This document shows positions 15,663 to 24,080 of a DNA stretch of 34,918 nt, one piece after another (the stretch's first letter is position 1; the number at the start of each line of letters is the position of its first letter). The translations under genes were made by a program, and so were the position numbers. Below the pieces are notes generated by a model. That model had not been told where the DNA came from. It ran no database searches and was given only the letters and a program-made list of their open reading frames with translations. Source of the DNA: an uncultured Eubacteriales bacterium. GTDB lineage: Bacteria > Bacillota > Clostridia > Oscillospirales > Acutalibacteraceae. The DNA is taken from assembly GCA_934486455.1 (NCBI GenBank), contig CAKSPR010000016.1:1-34918 (forward strand), given 5' to 3'.

Positions 15663-16568
15663 ATGTATGACATTATAATCATCGGCGGCGGCCCTGCGGG
15701 GCTGACCGCCGCTATATATGGAAAAAGAGCCGGAAAATCGGTTCTCGTTATCGAAAAAGAAACCTTCGGCGGGCAAATAACCTTTTCCCCGAAGGTGGAA
15801 AACATTCCCGGATTTATGCCCCTTTCGGGCAATGAATTTGCCGAAAAGCTGGTTGAACAGGCTCTGGCTCTGGGCGCCGATGTGGAAATGACAAAGGCCG
15901 AAAAAATCAAAAACGGCAAGATTAAAACCGTCGTCACCGAGGACGGAGATTTTGAAGGCAAGGCGGTCATAATTGCCTCGGGCGCAAAGCATCGGCTTTT
16001 GGGCGCAAAGGGCGAGCAAAATTTCATCGGAGAGGGCATTTCCTTTTGCGCCGTGTGCGACGGAGCTTTTTACAAGGGGCAGGAGGTGGCCGTTATCGGC
16101 GGCGGAAATTCCGCTTTGCAGGAGGCGCTGCTGCTCAGCGACCTTTGCAAAAAGGTGACGGTCGTGCAAAATCTTGATTTTCTGACCGGCGAGCAGGCTC
16201 TTATAGACCAGCTTGACGCCAGGGAAAACATCGAGGTAATAACCGGCACGGTGGTTGAAAGCTTCGACGGACAGGACGAGCTGTCGGCGATAACCCTTAA
16301 ATCCCTTAAAGACGGAGCGTTCTCCTCCCTTTCGGTTAACGGTGTTTTTCTGGCGGTAGGCCTCGAACCGCAGAACGAGCCCTTCGGCGCCCTTGCGGGG
16401 CTGGACGAGCGGGGTTACATTATTTCCGACGAGCGCTGCAAAACGAAAACCGACGGCATTTTCACGGCCGGAGACTGCCGCACAAAAAAGACACGGCAGG
16501 TCACCACAGCCGCCGCCGACGGCAGCATTGCCGCCCTCGCGGCCTGCGAATATATCGATAACCTTTAA
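15663..16568 (+). CDS. trxB: Thioredoxin-reductase-like flavoprotein
   Basis: 301 residues, typical TrxB length. An FAD Rossmann motif (IIGGGPAG, 6-13) begins the protein, the active-site dithiol is CAVC (C129, C132), a second dinucleotide motif is IGGGNSA (about 145-151), and the FAD-binding end is GIFTAGDCR. It should pass electrons to thioredoxin-like dithiols, plausibly the redoxin fused to NrdD 41 bases upstream. It lacks the usual HRRxxxR motif that binds the NADPH 2'-phosphate (the position reads VQNLDFLTGEQ), so NADPH use is doubtful; NADH or another donor is possible. AGGTG gives a moderate binding site. A strong terminator follows. Confidence 0.9.
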   Translation: MYDIIIIGGGPAGLTAAIYGKRAGKSVLVIEKETFGGQITFSPKVENIPGFMPLSGNEFAEKLVEQALALGADVEMTKAEKIKNGKIKTVVTEDGDFEGKAVIIASGAKHRLLGAKGEQNFIGEGISFCAVCDGAFYKGQEVAVIGGGNSALQEALLLSDLCKKVTVVQNLDFLTGEQALIDQLDARENIEVITGTVVESFDGQDELSAITLKSLKDGAFSSLSVNGVFLAVGLEPQNEPFGALAGLDERGYIISDERCKTKTDGIFTAGDCRTKKTRQVTTAAADGSIAALAACEYIDNL

Positions 16569-16586
16569 TCTGATTTTTCATATGCG

Positions 16587-16622
16587 AAGCCCGCCCTCCG
16601 GTATCGGAAGGGCGGGCTTTTT
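16587..16622 (+). terminator. Rho-independent terminator after trxB
   Basis: A GC-rich stem of about 14 bp, AAGCCCGCCCTCCG (16587-16600) with CGGAAGGGCGGGCTT (16605-16619) and a single bulge, has a GTAT loop and ends in TTTTT. Confidence 0.92.
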
Positions 16623-16713
16623 GCGTTAACGGTAAGGTGTGTTTATTGTTACAGCCTTCGGAAGGCTTTGCCGTAACACAGACAGCCTGCAGGCCTTCGC
16701 CTTTTACGGCGAC

Positions 16714-18471
16714 TTATGCTGACTTTCCTACAATCTGATATTTCTGAGAATAGGCCCGATAGTCCTCCTTAAATTCCTCGCTTTGATGGCGGAGGGCGTG
16801 AAGGGTCTCGTGAACATTAAGATTGTGTACCGTCTTGTCGATTATACAAACGGCCACATTTGAACAATGGTCGGACACCCTTTCAAGGTTGGTTATAATG
16901 TCGGAAAGCACAAATCCCGCCTCGGGACTGCAGTCTCCCCTTCTCATTCTCATGATGTGGCGGGTTCTGACCTCCTCCTTTATGACATCGATGACCTGCT
17001 CCAAGGGCTCGATCTTTTTGGCGGCGCTGCTGTCTCCCCTTACAAAGGCATTTATGGTCAGTCCCGTTATCTCGTTAACGGCATTTATCATAATCGAAAG
17101 GTCGCTTTGCGCCTCCTCTGAAAAGGTCAGCTTTTTGTCGTTCAGCTCTTCGGCCGATTCGAGAATGTTAACGGCGTGATCGCCTATACGCTCAAAATCC
17201 CCTATAACCTTGAGCAAAGCGGTGGCCTCCTCGCTGTCCGAATCGGAAAGAGCTTTTGAGGACAGCTTTATAAGATATGTTCCGCAAATATCCTCGTATT
17301 CATCGGTTTTTTGTTCTATCTTTTTAATGGTTTGTGAAAGCTCGGGAGAAAAATTCTTCAGGGCCTCGGCCGAAAGAGACAGAGCCTTTATCGCCTTTCT
17401 GCCCATATCGGCAGTCACTCGTTTGCACTGCTCAAGAGCAAGGGGCGGGGTGGAAAGAAGTCTCTCGTCCAGCTTTTCGTCCTTTTCCTTTTGTTCGCTG
17501 TCCTTTATAACGGTCAGCGCCAGCCGTTCAAGCAGCGACGACAGCGGCATAAGGATTATAACGCAAAGGATATTGAAGGTTGAATGGGCAACCGCAATTC
17601 CCATGGTGGTGGCCGCCTGGCCCAAAATCGCGGGATGTGCAAGAGCGCTTACAAGTGAAAATGCCGACAGCCAAACCACCGTTCCGATAACATTAAAGGA
17701 AAGATGGACAAAGGCGGCTCGCTTGGCGCTTTTGTTGGCGCCGATTGACGAGAGGACGGCGGTTATACATGTGCCGATGTTTTGTCCCATAACAATGGGG
17801 ATGGCGGAGGCATAGGTTATCTGGCCGGTCATTGCGAGCGCCTGTAAAATACCTACCGACGCAGAGGAGGACTGAATGACGGCCGTTAGAAGCGCCCCCG
17901 CAAGCACCCCCAAAACAGGATTGGAAAAGGCCATAAAAAGCTGACGGAAGGCGGGTACCTCGGAAAGACCCGAAACGGCCGAGGTCATGGTCTCCATTCC
18001 GTACATAAGGGTTGCAAACCCGAGGAATATCATTCCGGTATCTTTCTTTTTGTCGCTTTTTGCAAACATAAAAAGAACTATTCCCACAAGGGCAAGCAAG
18101 GGAGTAAAGGAAGAGGGCTTGAGCATTTTTATCCACACATTATCGCTGCTTATGCCTGCAAGGGAAAGTATCCAGCTGGTTACGGTGGTGCCCACATTGG
18201 CGCCCATAATTACATTTATGGCTTGCTTCAAGGTCATAAGGCCCGAGTTAACAAATCCCACAACCATAACCGTTGTGGCCGACGAGCTTTGTATTACCGA
18301 GGTCACTCCGCAGCCGGTTAAAAATCCCGCCAGCTTTCCGGTGGTCATTTTCCCGAGGACGGTGCGAAGTCCGCCTCCCGCTCTTTTTTCAAGAGCCTGT
18401 CCCATAAGACTCATTCCGAACAGGAAAAGACACAGACCGCCTACCAGGGTCAATGCACCGAAAATATCCAT
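16714..18471 (-). CDS. Na+/phosphate cotransporter family protein with PhoU-like domain
   Basis: 585-residue membrane protein. Residues 1-335 hold the duplicated Na/Pi cotransporter repeats with the QSSSAT (61-66) and QSSSAS (200-205) signatures and several hydrophobic helices. Residues 355-560 are a cytosolic PhoU-like helical domain (FERIGDHAVNILESAEEL, NLERVSDHCSNVAVCII). It probably imports inorganic phosphate with sodium, or fine-tunes phosphate uptake. The frame is open to 18522, but the ATG at 18471 has GGAGGAG directly upstream at good spacing and gives the normal membrane-inserted N-terminus MDIFGALTLVGG. It is monocistronic, with no strong terminator seen. Confidence 0.93.
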   Translation of the reverse strand: MDIFGALTLVGGLCLFLFGMSLMGQALEKRAGGGLRTVLGKMTTGKLAGFLTGCGVTSVIQSSSATTVMVVGFVNSGLMTLKQAINVIMGANVGTTVTSWILSLAGISSDNVWIKMLKPSSFTPLLALVGIVLFMFAKSDKKKDTGMIFLGFATLMYGMETMTSAVSGLSEVPAFRQLFMAFSNPVLGVLAGALLTAVIQSSSASVGILQALAMTGQITYASAIPIVMGQNIGTCITAVLSSIGANKSAKRAAFVHLSFNVIGTVVWLSAFSLVSALAHPAILGQAATTMGIAVAHSTFNILCVIILMPLSSLLERLALTVIKDSEQKEKDEKLDERLLSTPPLALEQCKRVTADMGRKAIKALSLSAEALKNFSPELSQTIKKIEQKTDEYEDICGTYLIKLSSKALSDSDSEEATALLKVIGDFERIGDHAVNILESAEELNDKKLTFSEEAQSDLSIMINAVNEITGLTINAFVRGDSSAAKKIEPLEQVIDVIKEEVRTRHIMRMRRGDCSPEAGFVLSDIITNLERVSDHCSNVAVCIIDKTVHNLNVHETLHALRHQSEEFKEDYRAYSQKYQIVGKSA

Positions 18472-18785
18472 AATTTCTCCTCCGTTTACATTTGGCTGTA
18501 TTTTTGCCCTTTTTGTTTTCACATCATTTTAACATTTTTGATTTTATCAAAACAATGCAAAATCGGTTATCAAGGTTTTGTAAAATCGATGTAAAATAGG
18601 CGGGCTTTTACGGGAAAAAGCAACGGTTTTCGGCAAGAAAAGTTTTAATTCTGTTAAATCGGATCCGTTTGCACAATTGAGAGAAGAAGAAATCCGGCAT
18701 TTCCTTTTGAAAACAAAAAATCCCCGAAAAGCGACGGTTAAATCATCTTTCGGAGAGAAGTTTAAAACAGAAAAGAGTCGTTTTT
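18472..18785 (-). other. Intergenic region between the phosphate transporter and GH92 genes
   Basis: These 314 bases hold an inverted repeat TTTTGAT-3-ATCAAAA (18536-18552) near the transporter start and a probable GH92 terminator (18715-18757). No gene is seen. I could not find a convincing paired -35/-10 for the transporter; only lone TAAAAT-like boxes occur. Confidence 0.5.
18715..18757 (-). terminator. Candidate terminator of the GH92 gene
   Basis: Read on the minus strand, CTCCGAAAG (18747-18755) can pair with CTTTTCGGGG (18721-18730) across a loop of about 17 bases, followed by a run of T. It lies 29 bases after the GH92 stop. Confidence 0.5.
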
Positions 18786-20987
18786 TTATTTGTTTTCCGA
18801 CAAGGAATAGGGAAGCTCGTTTTCGGCGTATTCGGAAGAAACGGGCTCGGAGGTCATTTTGAAAACAAGCTCGCCGCCGTTTTTGATGTCGCCGTGACTT
18901 ACAAAGGTTTTGTGGTAATCCTTGCCGTTAAGAAGCATTTTGCCGACATAGACATTCTCGTCGCTGTTGCCTTCGGCCTTAATGACAAAATCACTGCCGC
19001 TGTCGGTGTGGATGACCGCCGAATTAACCGTCGGCGAGCCGACAACATATTCGGCAACCGACGGACAAACAGGATAAAATCCGAGGGCCGAGAAAACATA
19101 CCAGCCGCTTGTGCTGCCGTTGTCCTCGTCGCCGGGGTATCCTCTGTATCCCGAGTTAAACAGCTCCTTACAGGCTCTCCTGACCCAGTAGGCCGTTTTT
19201 TCGGGAGCACCCATATATGAATAGATATAGGGAATGTGGAAGCTGGGCTGATTTGAAAGGGCGCACTGGCCGAAATCCACCGAAGCCATTTCACTCATTT
19301 CGTGGATAAGACCGCCGTATCCGCAACCGTTGAAAAGTGGCGGAGTATCAAACAGCTTGTCCATTTTTTCGATCATCTTATCTTTACCGCCCATCATTTC
19401 CGCAAGGCCGGCGAAATCGTGGAACACGGCGAAGGAATTCTGCCAAGGGCCACCCTCGGTATAATCTCCGCCCCAGTCGAACTGGGTCCAGTCGTCCCGT
19501 TCGTTTCCGTCCTTATCCCTTGAAAGCATAAAGGTCTTTTCGGTATTGAAGATGTTGCGGTAGTAAAGGCTGCGCCCGTAAAACTCCTTTGCAAGGTCGT
19601 CTTTTCCGAGATGCTCGGCAATTTTTGCAATGGAAAAATCGCCGTAGGCATAGTCCTGGGTCTTGTTGACGCTTTCCCTGTGGTCTCTTGTAACATAGTG
19701 GTATTTGATATAGTCGGCAATGCCCTCGCGGCCGTATTTAGGCTCGGGGCTTTCGGTTGTTGCGTGGCGGAGCATGGATTCAAGCATAAGCTCAACGGTC
19801 GCCTTGTCGGTAACAACGCCCTTTTCCACCGCATCGGCAAAAAGATTGTCGATAGATGTGCCGGGCATACAGTCCACCGCACCGGGATCCAGCCATCTCG
19901 GCAGCCAGCCCGATTCCTTATAGAAATTCAGGAAGCCGTCGCACATATCGCGGTATTCATCCGAAGCGATTATGGAATAAAGGGGATAAACGGTTTTATA
20001 GGTGTCCCAAAAGCCGTTGTCGCTGAAAAAGGGTCCGTCGTAGACCTTTCCGTCGGCAGGGCTGTAATGCTTTTGCACACCGTTTCGGTCGTATTCACAC
20101 ATGTTCCTCGGGAATAAGAACATTCTGTAAAGGCAGCTGTAAAAGGTCTTTTTGACCTCTTCATCGGCCTCGATCTCTATTCTGTGAAGAATTTCTTCCC
20201 ATTTTTCGATTGCCGCAGATTTAACATCGTCGTAGGTCTTTCCGTCAAGCTCTTTAAGGTTTTGTTTTGCCTGCTCTGTGCTTATAAAGGATGTGGCGAT
20301 TCTCATTTCAAAATCGTTTGGAGCACCGCAAAGGGCAATGTCGGCAAAAATATTGTCGGCAGAAGCCGTTTTTACCGCATCGAGCCTTTGACCATGGTGG
20401 GTATAGAAGGCTGTATTTTCAACATCGATTTTTTTGTCGAAGGAGACTGCGAAATAAATTCCGAAATTCTCGGGCACCTCGTTAAAATGGTTGCACACCT
20501 TTCCGGTAACGGTGCCGTCGTCATTCACCGAAATTTCGGCTCCGCAAAAGAGCTTAAAAAGCATGCTTCTTCCGCCAAGGGCGTTATAGTAATGCACCTT
20601 GACCACCGCCGAGCGCTGTGCCGGCGTAAGGCTCACCTTTGCCCGCTGAATTTGAAAATCCACCTTTATTTCGTGGGGATTCATCTCGGTTTTTTCGGGC
20701 ACAAAGGAGCTTGGACTGCAAATACCCGACCGTGAGCTTTCGCTTCTCGGCATAAAGGTGAGAAAACCGTAATCCCCCAGCCAGCGGTTGGAGCAATGGG
20801 TCAGCCTGATGCCGGTGGTGACCCTGTCGGTGGCGTTGAAAATTTCAAGAGGATTGTGTCCCCTCGTTTCGACCAAAAAGTTGTTCATGCCAAAGGGGAC
20901 GGAGGTCATGGGCAGGGTGTTTCCGTTTGAGAAAAGAGGAGTGGTATCGGTTCCCATACGGATATTTACATAATCGAGAAAATTCAT
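18786..20987 (-). CDS. GH92 family alpha-mannosidase, no signal peptide
   Basis: 733-residue glycoside hydrolase of family GH92, calcium-dependent exo-alpha-mannosidases. Family landmarks are the N-terminal NTLPMTSVPFGMNNF and FMPRSE segments, DYTEGGPWQNSFAVFHD (the EGxxWQ region with the likely acid residue), ALSNQPSFHIPYIYSYMG, and GDEDNGSTSGWYVFSALGFYPVCPS near the C-terminus, which holds the presumed base aspartates. The last motif reads DNGST where most family members have DCGQM. The N-terminus MNFLDYVNIRMGTDT is not a signal peptide, so the enzyme is probably cytoplasmic, unlike most exported GH92 of Bacteroidetes. GGAAG precedes the ATG. It lies downstream of GH38 on the same strand. 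Confidence 0.93.
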   Translation of the reverse strand: MNFLDYVNIRMGTDTTPLFSNGNTLPMTSVPFGMNNFLVETRGHNPLEIFNATDRVTTGIRLTHCSNRWLGDYGFLTFMPRSESSRSGICSPSSFVPEKTEMNPHEIKVDFQIQRAKVSLTPAQRSAVVKVHYYNALGGRSMLFKLFCGAEISVNDDGTVTGKVCNHFNEVPENFGIYFAVSFDKKIDVENTAFYTHHGQRLDAVKTASADNIFADIALCGAPNDFEMRIATSFISTEQAKQNLKELDGKTYDDVKSAAIEKWEEILHRIEIEADEEVKKTFYSCLYRMFLFPRNMCEYDRNGVQKHYSPADGKVYDGPFFSDNGFWDTYKTVYPLYSIIASDEYRDMCDGFLNFYKESGWLPRWLDPGAVDCMPGTSIDNLFADAVEKGVVTDKATVELMLESMLRHATTESPEPKYGREGIADYIKYHYVTRDHRESVNKTQDYAYGDFSIAKIAEHLGKDDLAKEFYGRSLYYRNIFNTEKTFMLSRDKDGNERDDWTQFDWGGDYTEGGPWQNSFAVFHDFAGLAEMMGGKDKMIEKMDKLFDTPPLFNGCGYGGLIHEMSEMASVDFGQCALSNQPSFHIPYIYSYMGAPEKTAYWVRRACKELFNSGYRGYPGDEDNGSTSGWYVFSALGFYPVCPSVAEYVVGSPTVNSAVIHTDSGSDFVIKAEGNSDENVYVGKMLLNGKDYHKTFVSHGDIKNGGELVFKMTSEPVSSEYAENELPYSLSENK

Positions 20988-21017
20988 AGTATCTTCCTAT
21001 CGCAAAAAATCAGTCAA

Positions 21018-21051
21018 GGACGGCCGCTGGCAAATTGCACTACGGCCGTCC
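21018..21051. terminator. Strong hairpin between GH38 and GH92
   Basis: GGACGGCCG (21018-21026) and CGGCCGTCC (21043-21051) form a 9-bp GC-rich stem. A T-run follows closely on the plus strand (CGTTTTTAA). On the minus strand, the coding direction, a looser TTGACTGATTTTTT follows, so it may end or attenuate GH38 transcripts. The rest of 21052-21235 holds only minor hairpins and no gene. Confidence 0.55.
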
Positions 21052-21235
21052 CGTTTTTAATTATGGATTTTTTCGGATGCCGCCCGGAGTCCGAAGAAGC
21101 ATGCGTCACCCGCTGTTTCAAAAACGCCTTTTGCTTGTGCCGAAAGCTTAACCTTTAGGTCATACGCCTTTTACGGTTGCCCGCCCGTCGGGGAATTTCG
21201 GCGACACAGGCATTTTTCGACTGCCGATGCAGTTA

Positions 21236-23926
21236 TTATTTTCCGAGATAAAGGGTTACGATCTTCTTTTTGCCGACCTTGAAGGTGTTGGTGTTAAAGG
21301 CGATGAACTCGCGGGGGATCTCGGTCATGTCGGTCATAAATATCTTTCCGTCGAATTTAACGACTGCATCGGTTTCCTTCTCGGACAGGTTGACAAAGCG
21401 TACCACAAGGCCGCTTCCGTCCTCGCTGCGCTTAAAGGCGGTCACCTGAATTCCGTCGCCGTCCACCTGAACGGCAGGGACATTGGAAGGAATGGCAGCC
21501 TTGGGATAAGCGTCGGGCAGGTAGAAGAACTCGTGCAGCTCGCTGTCCTGAACGCAGGGACGGCCGCCCTCGAATTTTCTGGTGTCGCAGGAGGTGTGGC
21601 AAACGCTTACGGGAGCGCGGAAGTGCTGAACAAGCTGAGGAATCTTTGCCGAGAAAACATCTCCCTCAAAGGGGCAAAGAGCTATTTCGCCCTCGATAAG
21701 ACGGATGCACTGGTTGCCGGGCACTCTCCAGGTCTCGGTCACGCTTTCGGAAATGAGGCCGGTTGCGCGGAGAACGGAAAATGCAAGCTTGCTGCCTTCC
21801 ATATGCTCATATTCATGAGCGCCGTTGGTAAACACCGCAAAGCCCTTGCCGTTTTCGTTAATGCTTGCGAAGGAGGTGTTGGGCAGCACCTTGCTGTATG
21901 TTTCGATGTAATGGGCTTCCTCGCCGTGGGTAACTACATCGTAGGGAATGTCGGCGGTGGAAACATCGTTCTTTGCGTCGGTGGAAACGATCACTCTTGT
22001 GCGGTGGCTCTTGGACTTGTTGTCGATGGCATATTTAACGCCGACAAACTTCTCATCCTTGCGGAGAATGATCTCAAGGCTTGCCTTGGAAACAAGCTTT
22101 TCGTCGGTACGCTTTTCTGCCTTTTTGTCGTAATCGGCGGGCAGAAGCAGGTCGTAGCTGACCTTAATGCGGCTGACATACTCGTTTTTCTCAAGCACCT
22201 CGATCGATGTTGCCATCCCGTCGGACAAAATGGGGGTGTCGTTCTTTCCGCTGACGAAAACATAGGACTCGCCTGCGTCGGCAACATCCTCAAATTTAAG
22301 AACATCGTCGATAATGCGGCCGCTTGCCTTTTCGGTAAGGGTGATCTTGCCCTTTTCGTCAACGGCAACCCTGAAGTACTCGTTTTCAATCTCGGGGCAG
22401 TCGCAGCACTTCGCGGGGGTGATCTCCATGTCTCCGTCGACCTTCTTAACAAGGAAGCTCTTGAAGGAGAAGGGAGTGATCCTGCCGGTCTTCATATAAA
22501 TGTCGTACTTGGTGACATCTATGGTTCCGGGAAGGTTGATGGGGCTGAAAACATCGATATGATCGTCATATTTCCTTGTGGCGATAAAGTCGATCTTATT
22601 ACCCTGCTCGTCGAATATTTCGAAGTTGTTGACCTCGTCGCCGCGGATAAAGGTAAGCTCGGCATAGGTCGTTCCGTCGAAATCCGATGAAAGGGTGTTG
22701 GCTACGGTAATGACATAGTCGTCAAGGGAGGCCTCTCTGAGCACCTTGCTGTGGTTGGCGGCGGCAATCATGCCGCGGCGGAGAAGGTCGTTGCCGTATT
22801 CGAAAATTTCCGAATAGCGGTTTTCCATATGATAATGAACCTCGTCGCGACTGCATCCGCAGCTGGAATCATGGGGATGATTGCGGAGCAGGTTCTTCCA
22901 GGTGTATATCAGGCGGTCATAGGGATAAAAGCCTTCCATGCCGTCCTTTTCAAGCATTGTGTAAAGAGGCTCGAGAACATTTTCGAGCAGGGTCTGGGCC
23001 TTGACATTGGCGACCTTGAGATAGTGGCGGGAGGAGAATGTTCCCTTGAGTATTTCCCAGTCGTGGCCGCTTCTGAGCTCATTTTCGTGAACGGGGAGTT
23101 TAATGTCGTTTTCCTTAACAAACTTGTCGACCGCCTTAACATAGTCATCCATGTTATACTGCATAATAGCCTCGTCCTCGGGCAGCTTTTTCTGTACCTC
23201 GTGAAGAATGGGGAGCAGGTCGGCCTGGGGCTCAAGGTGGTCAACACCGTTCATGAGCAGAAGATAAGGTGTAAAGGTAAACTCGTTGTCAAAGCAGGCG
23301 GCAATACTTTCAACATATTTATAGGCCTTGTCGATGTCGGCCGAAAAACGCTGGGCATTGTTGTACCAGTGGCGCAGATGTATGGCAAGAGCCTCGGTTC
23401 CGTCGGCTCCCTTCCAGATAAACTCGGTGGGAGAGGGCTTGCGCTGTACCTTGCCCTCGGCGTCGCGGTAATACTCGCTGAAGCCTCTTCCGAAAATGAA
23501 GTTGTGAATTCCGAAGTTGTCGAGAATTTGGGGAAGCTGAGAAATGTTGCCGAACTGGTCGGGCGCATAACCGATTCCGCCGCTTGCACCAAATTCGGTG
23601 GTCAGCTTTTTACCTTCGATAAGGTTTCTGACGGTCGACTCGCCGCTGGTAAGATAAAAGTCGTTTTGGAGGTACCAGGGACCGACAATTATGCGGCGGT
23701 TTTTGATGTGCTGCATAAGGACGGCCTTTTTCTCGGGACGGACGGCCAGATAATCCTCAAGCACAACGGTCTGTGCGTCCATATGGAAAACATAATCGGG
23801 ATTATTTTCGAGAATAATCAGCAGTCTGTCGAACAGGTCGGTCAGACGGTTGCGGAAAAGCTCAAGAGGCTGATACCATTCTCTGTCCCAATGGGTGTGT
23901 GAAATAACACAAAAAACTTTTTTCAT
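21236..23926 (-). CDS. GH38 family alpha-mannosidase, no signal peptide
   Basis: 896-residue cytoplasmic alpha-mannosidase of the bacterial MngB-like GH38 type. The zinc site is SHTHWDREW (H12, D14). The nucleophile is D123 in YAPDQFGNISQLPQ. The NHPHDSSCGCSRDEVH segment near 330 carries further zinc or substrate residues, and a long C-terminal beta-sandwich region follows. MngB itself hydrolyses mannosyl-glycerate; here no transporter or glycerate kinase is adjacent, so the substrate is open. The frame is open to 23968, but the ATG at 23926 is preceded by GGAG ten bases upstream and gives the canonical family start MKKVFCVISHTHWD. It probably acts with the GH92 gene downstream on mannose oligosaccharides. 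Confidence 0.94.
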   Translation of the reverse strand: MKKVFCVISHTHWDREWYQPLELFRNRLTDLFDRLLIILENNPDYVFHMDAQTVVLEDYLAVRPEKKAVLMQHIKNRRIIVGPWYLQNDFYLTSGESTVRNLIEGKKLTTEFGASGGIGYAPDQFGNISQLPQILDNFGIHNFIFGRGFSEYYRDAEGKVQRKPSPTEFIWKGADGTEALAIHLRHWYNNAQRFSADIDKAYKYVESIAACFDNEFTFTPYLLLMNGVDHLEPQADLLPILHEVQKKLPEDEAIMQYNMDDYVKAVDKFVKENDIKLPVHENELRSGHDWEILKGTFSSRHYLKVANVKAQTLLENVLEPLYTMLEKDGMEGFYPYDRLIYTWKNLLRNHPHDSSCGCSRDEVHYHMENRYSEIFEYGNDLLRRGMIAAANHSKVLREASLDDYVITVANTLSSDFDGTTYAELTFIRGDEVNNFEIFDEQGNKIDFIATRKYDDHIDVFSPINLPGTIDVTKYDIYMKTGRITPFSFKSFLVKKVDGDMEITPAKCCDCPEIENEYFRVAVDEKGKITLTEKASGRIIDDVLKFEDVADAGESYVFVSGKNDTPILSDGMATSIEVLEKNEYVSRIKVSYDLLLPADYDKKAEKRTDEKLVSKASLEIILRKDEKFVGVKYAIDNKSKSHRTRVIVSTDAKNDVSTADIPYDVVTHGEEAHYIETYSKVLPNTSFASINENGKGFAVFTNGAHEYEHMEGSKLAFSVLRATGLISESVTETWRVPGNQCIRLIEGEIALCPFEGDVFSAKIPQLVQHFRAPVSVCHTSCDTRKFEGGRPCVQDSELHEFFYLPDAYPKAAIPSNVPAVQVDGDGIQVTAFKRSEDGSGLVVRFVNLSEKETDAVVKFDGKIFMTDMTEIPREFIAFNTNTFKVGKKKIVTLYLGK

Positions 23927-23980
23927 TAAAAAACAACTCCTTACGGAAAACTGTACAATAAGGGGCATTCCCTCCCGGTG

Positions 23981-24009
23981 ATAGTACCATATTAATGTGT
24001 TAAAGTCAA
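23981..24009 (-). promoter_or_regulatory. Promoter of the GH38-GH92 genes
   Basis: On the minus strand TTGACT (24004-24009) and TACTAT (23981-23986) are spaced by 17 bases. The leader before the ATG at 23926 is about 50 nt. Confidence 0.7.
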
Positions 24010-24045
24010 TAAAAAACCTTGTTTTTGCCTTGTTTTTTTACTTTC

Positions 24046-24074
24046 TTTACATGTCGGGAAAAATATGATAGAAT
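24046..24074 (+). promoter_or_regulatory. Promoter of comF, predicting a leaderless transcript
   Basis: TTTACA (24046-24051) and TAGAAT (24069-24074) are spaced by 17 bases. Transcription should begin at about 24081, the A of the comF ATG. No Shine-Dalgarno lies upstream of that ATG. Confidence 0.65.
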
Positions 24075-24080
24075 GTACAC

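Noticed and set aside
16647..16713. Hairpins (TGTTAC...GTAACA with inner AGCCTT/AAGGCT, and TCGCC/GGCGA) considered as terminator of the phosphate transporter gene
   Set aside because: No T-run follows on the minus strand, so rho-independent termination is not supported.
21227..22690. Long plus-strand open frame of 487 codons
   Set aside because: It lies antisense inside the GH38 gene, whose catalytic motifs are unmistakable; no ribosome binding site or family match. It is a shadow of biased codon use.
22751..23902. Second long plus-strand open frame (383 codons)
   Set aside because: Also antisense to the GH38 gene with no supporting signal.
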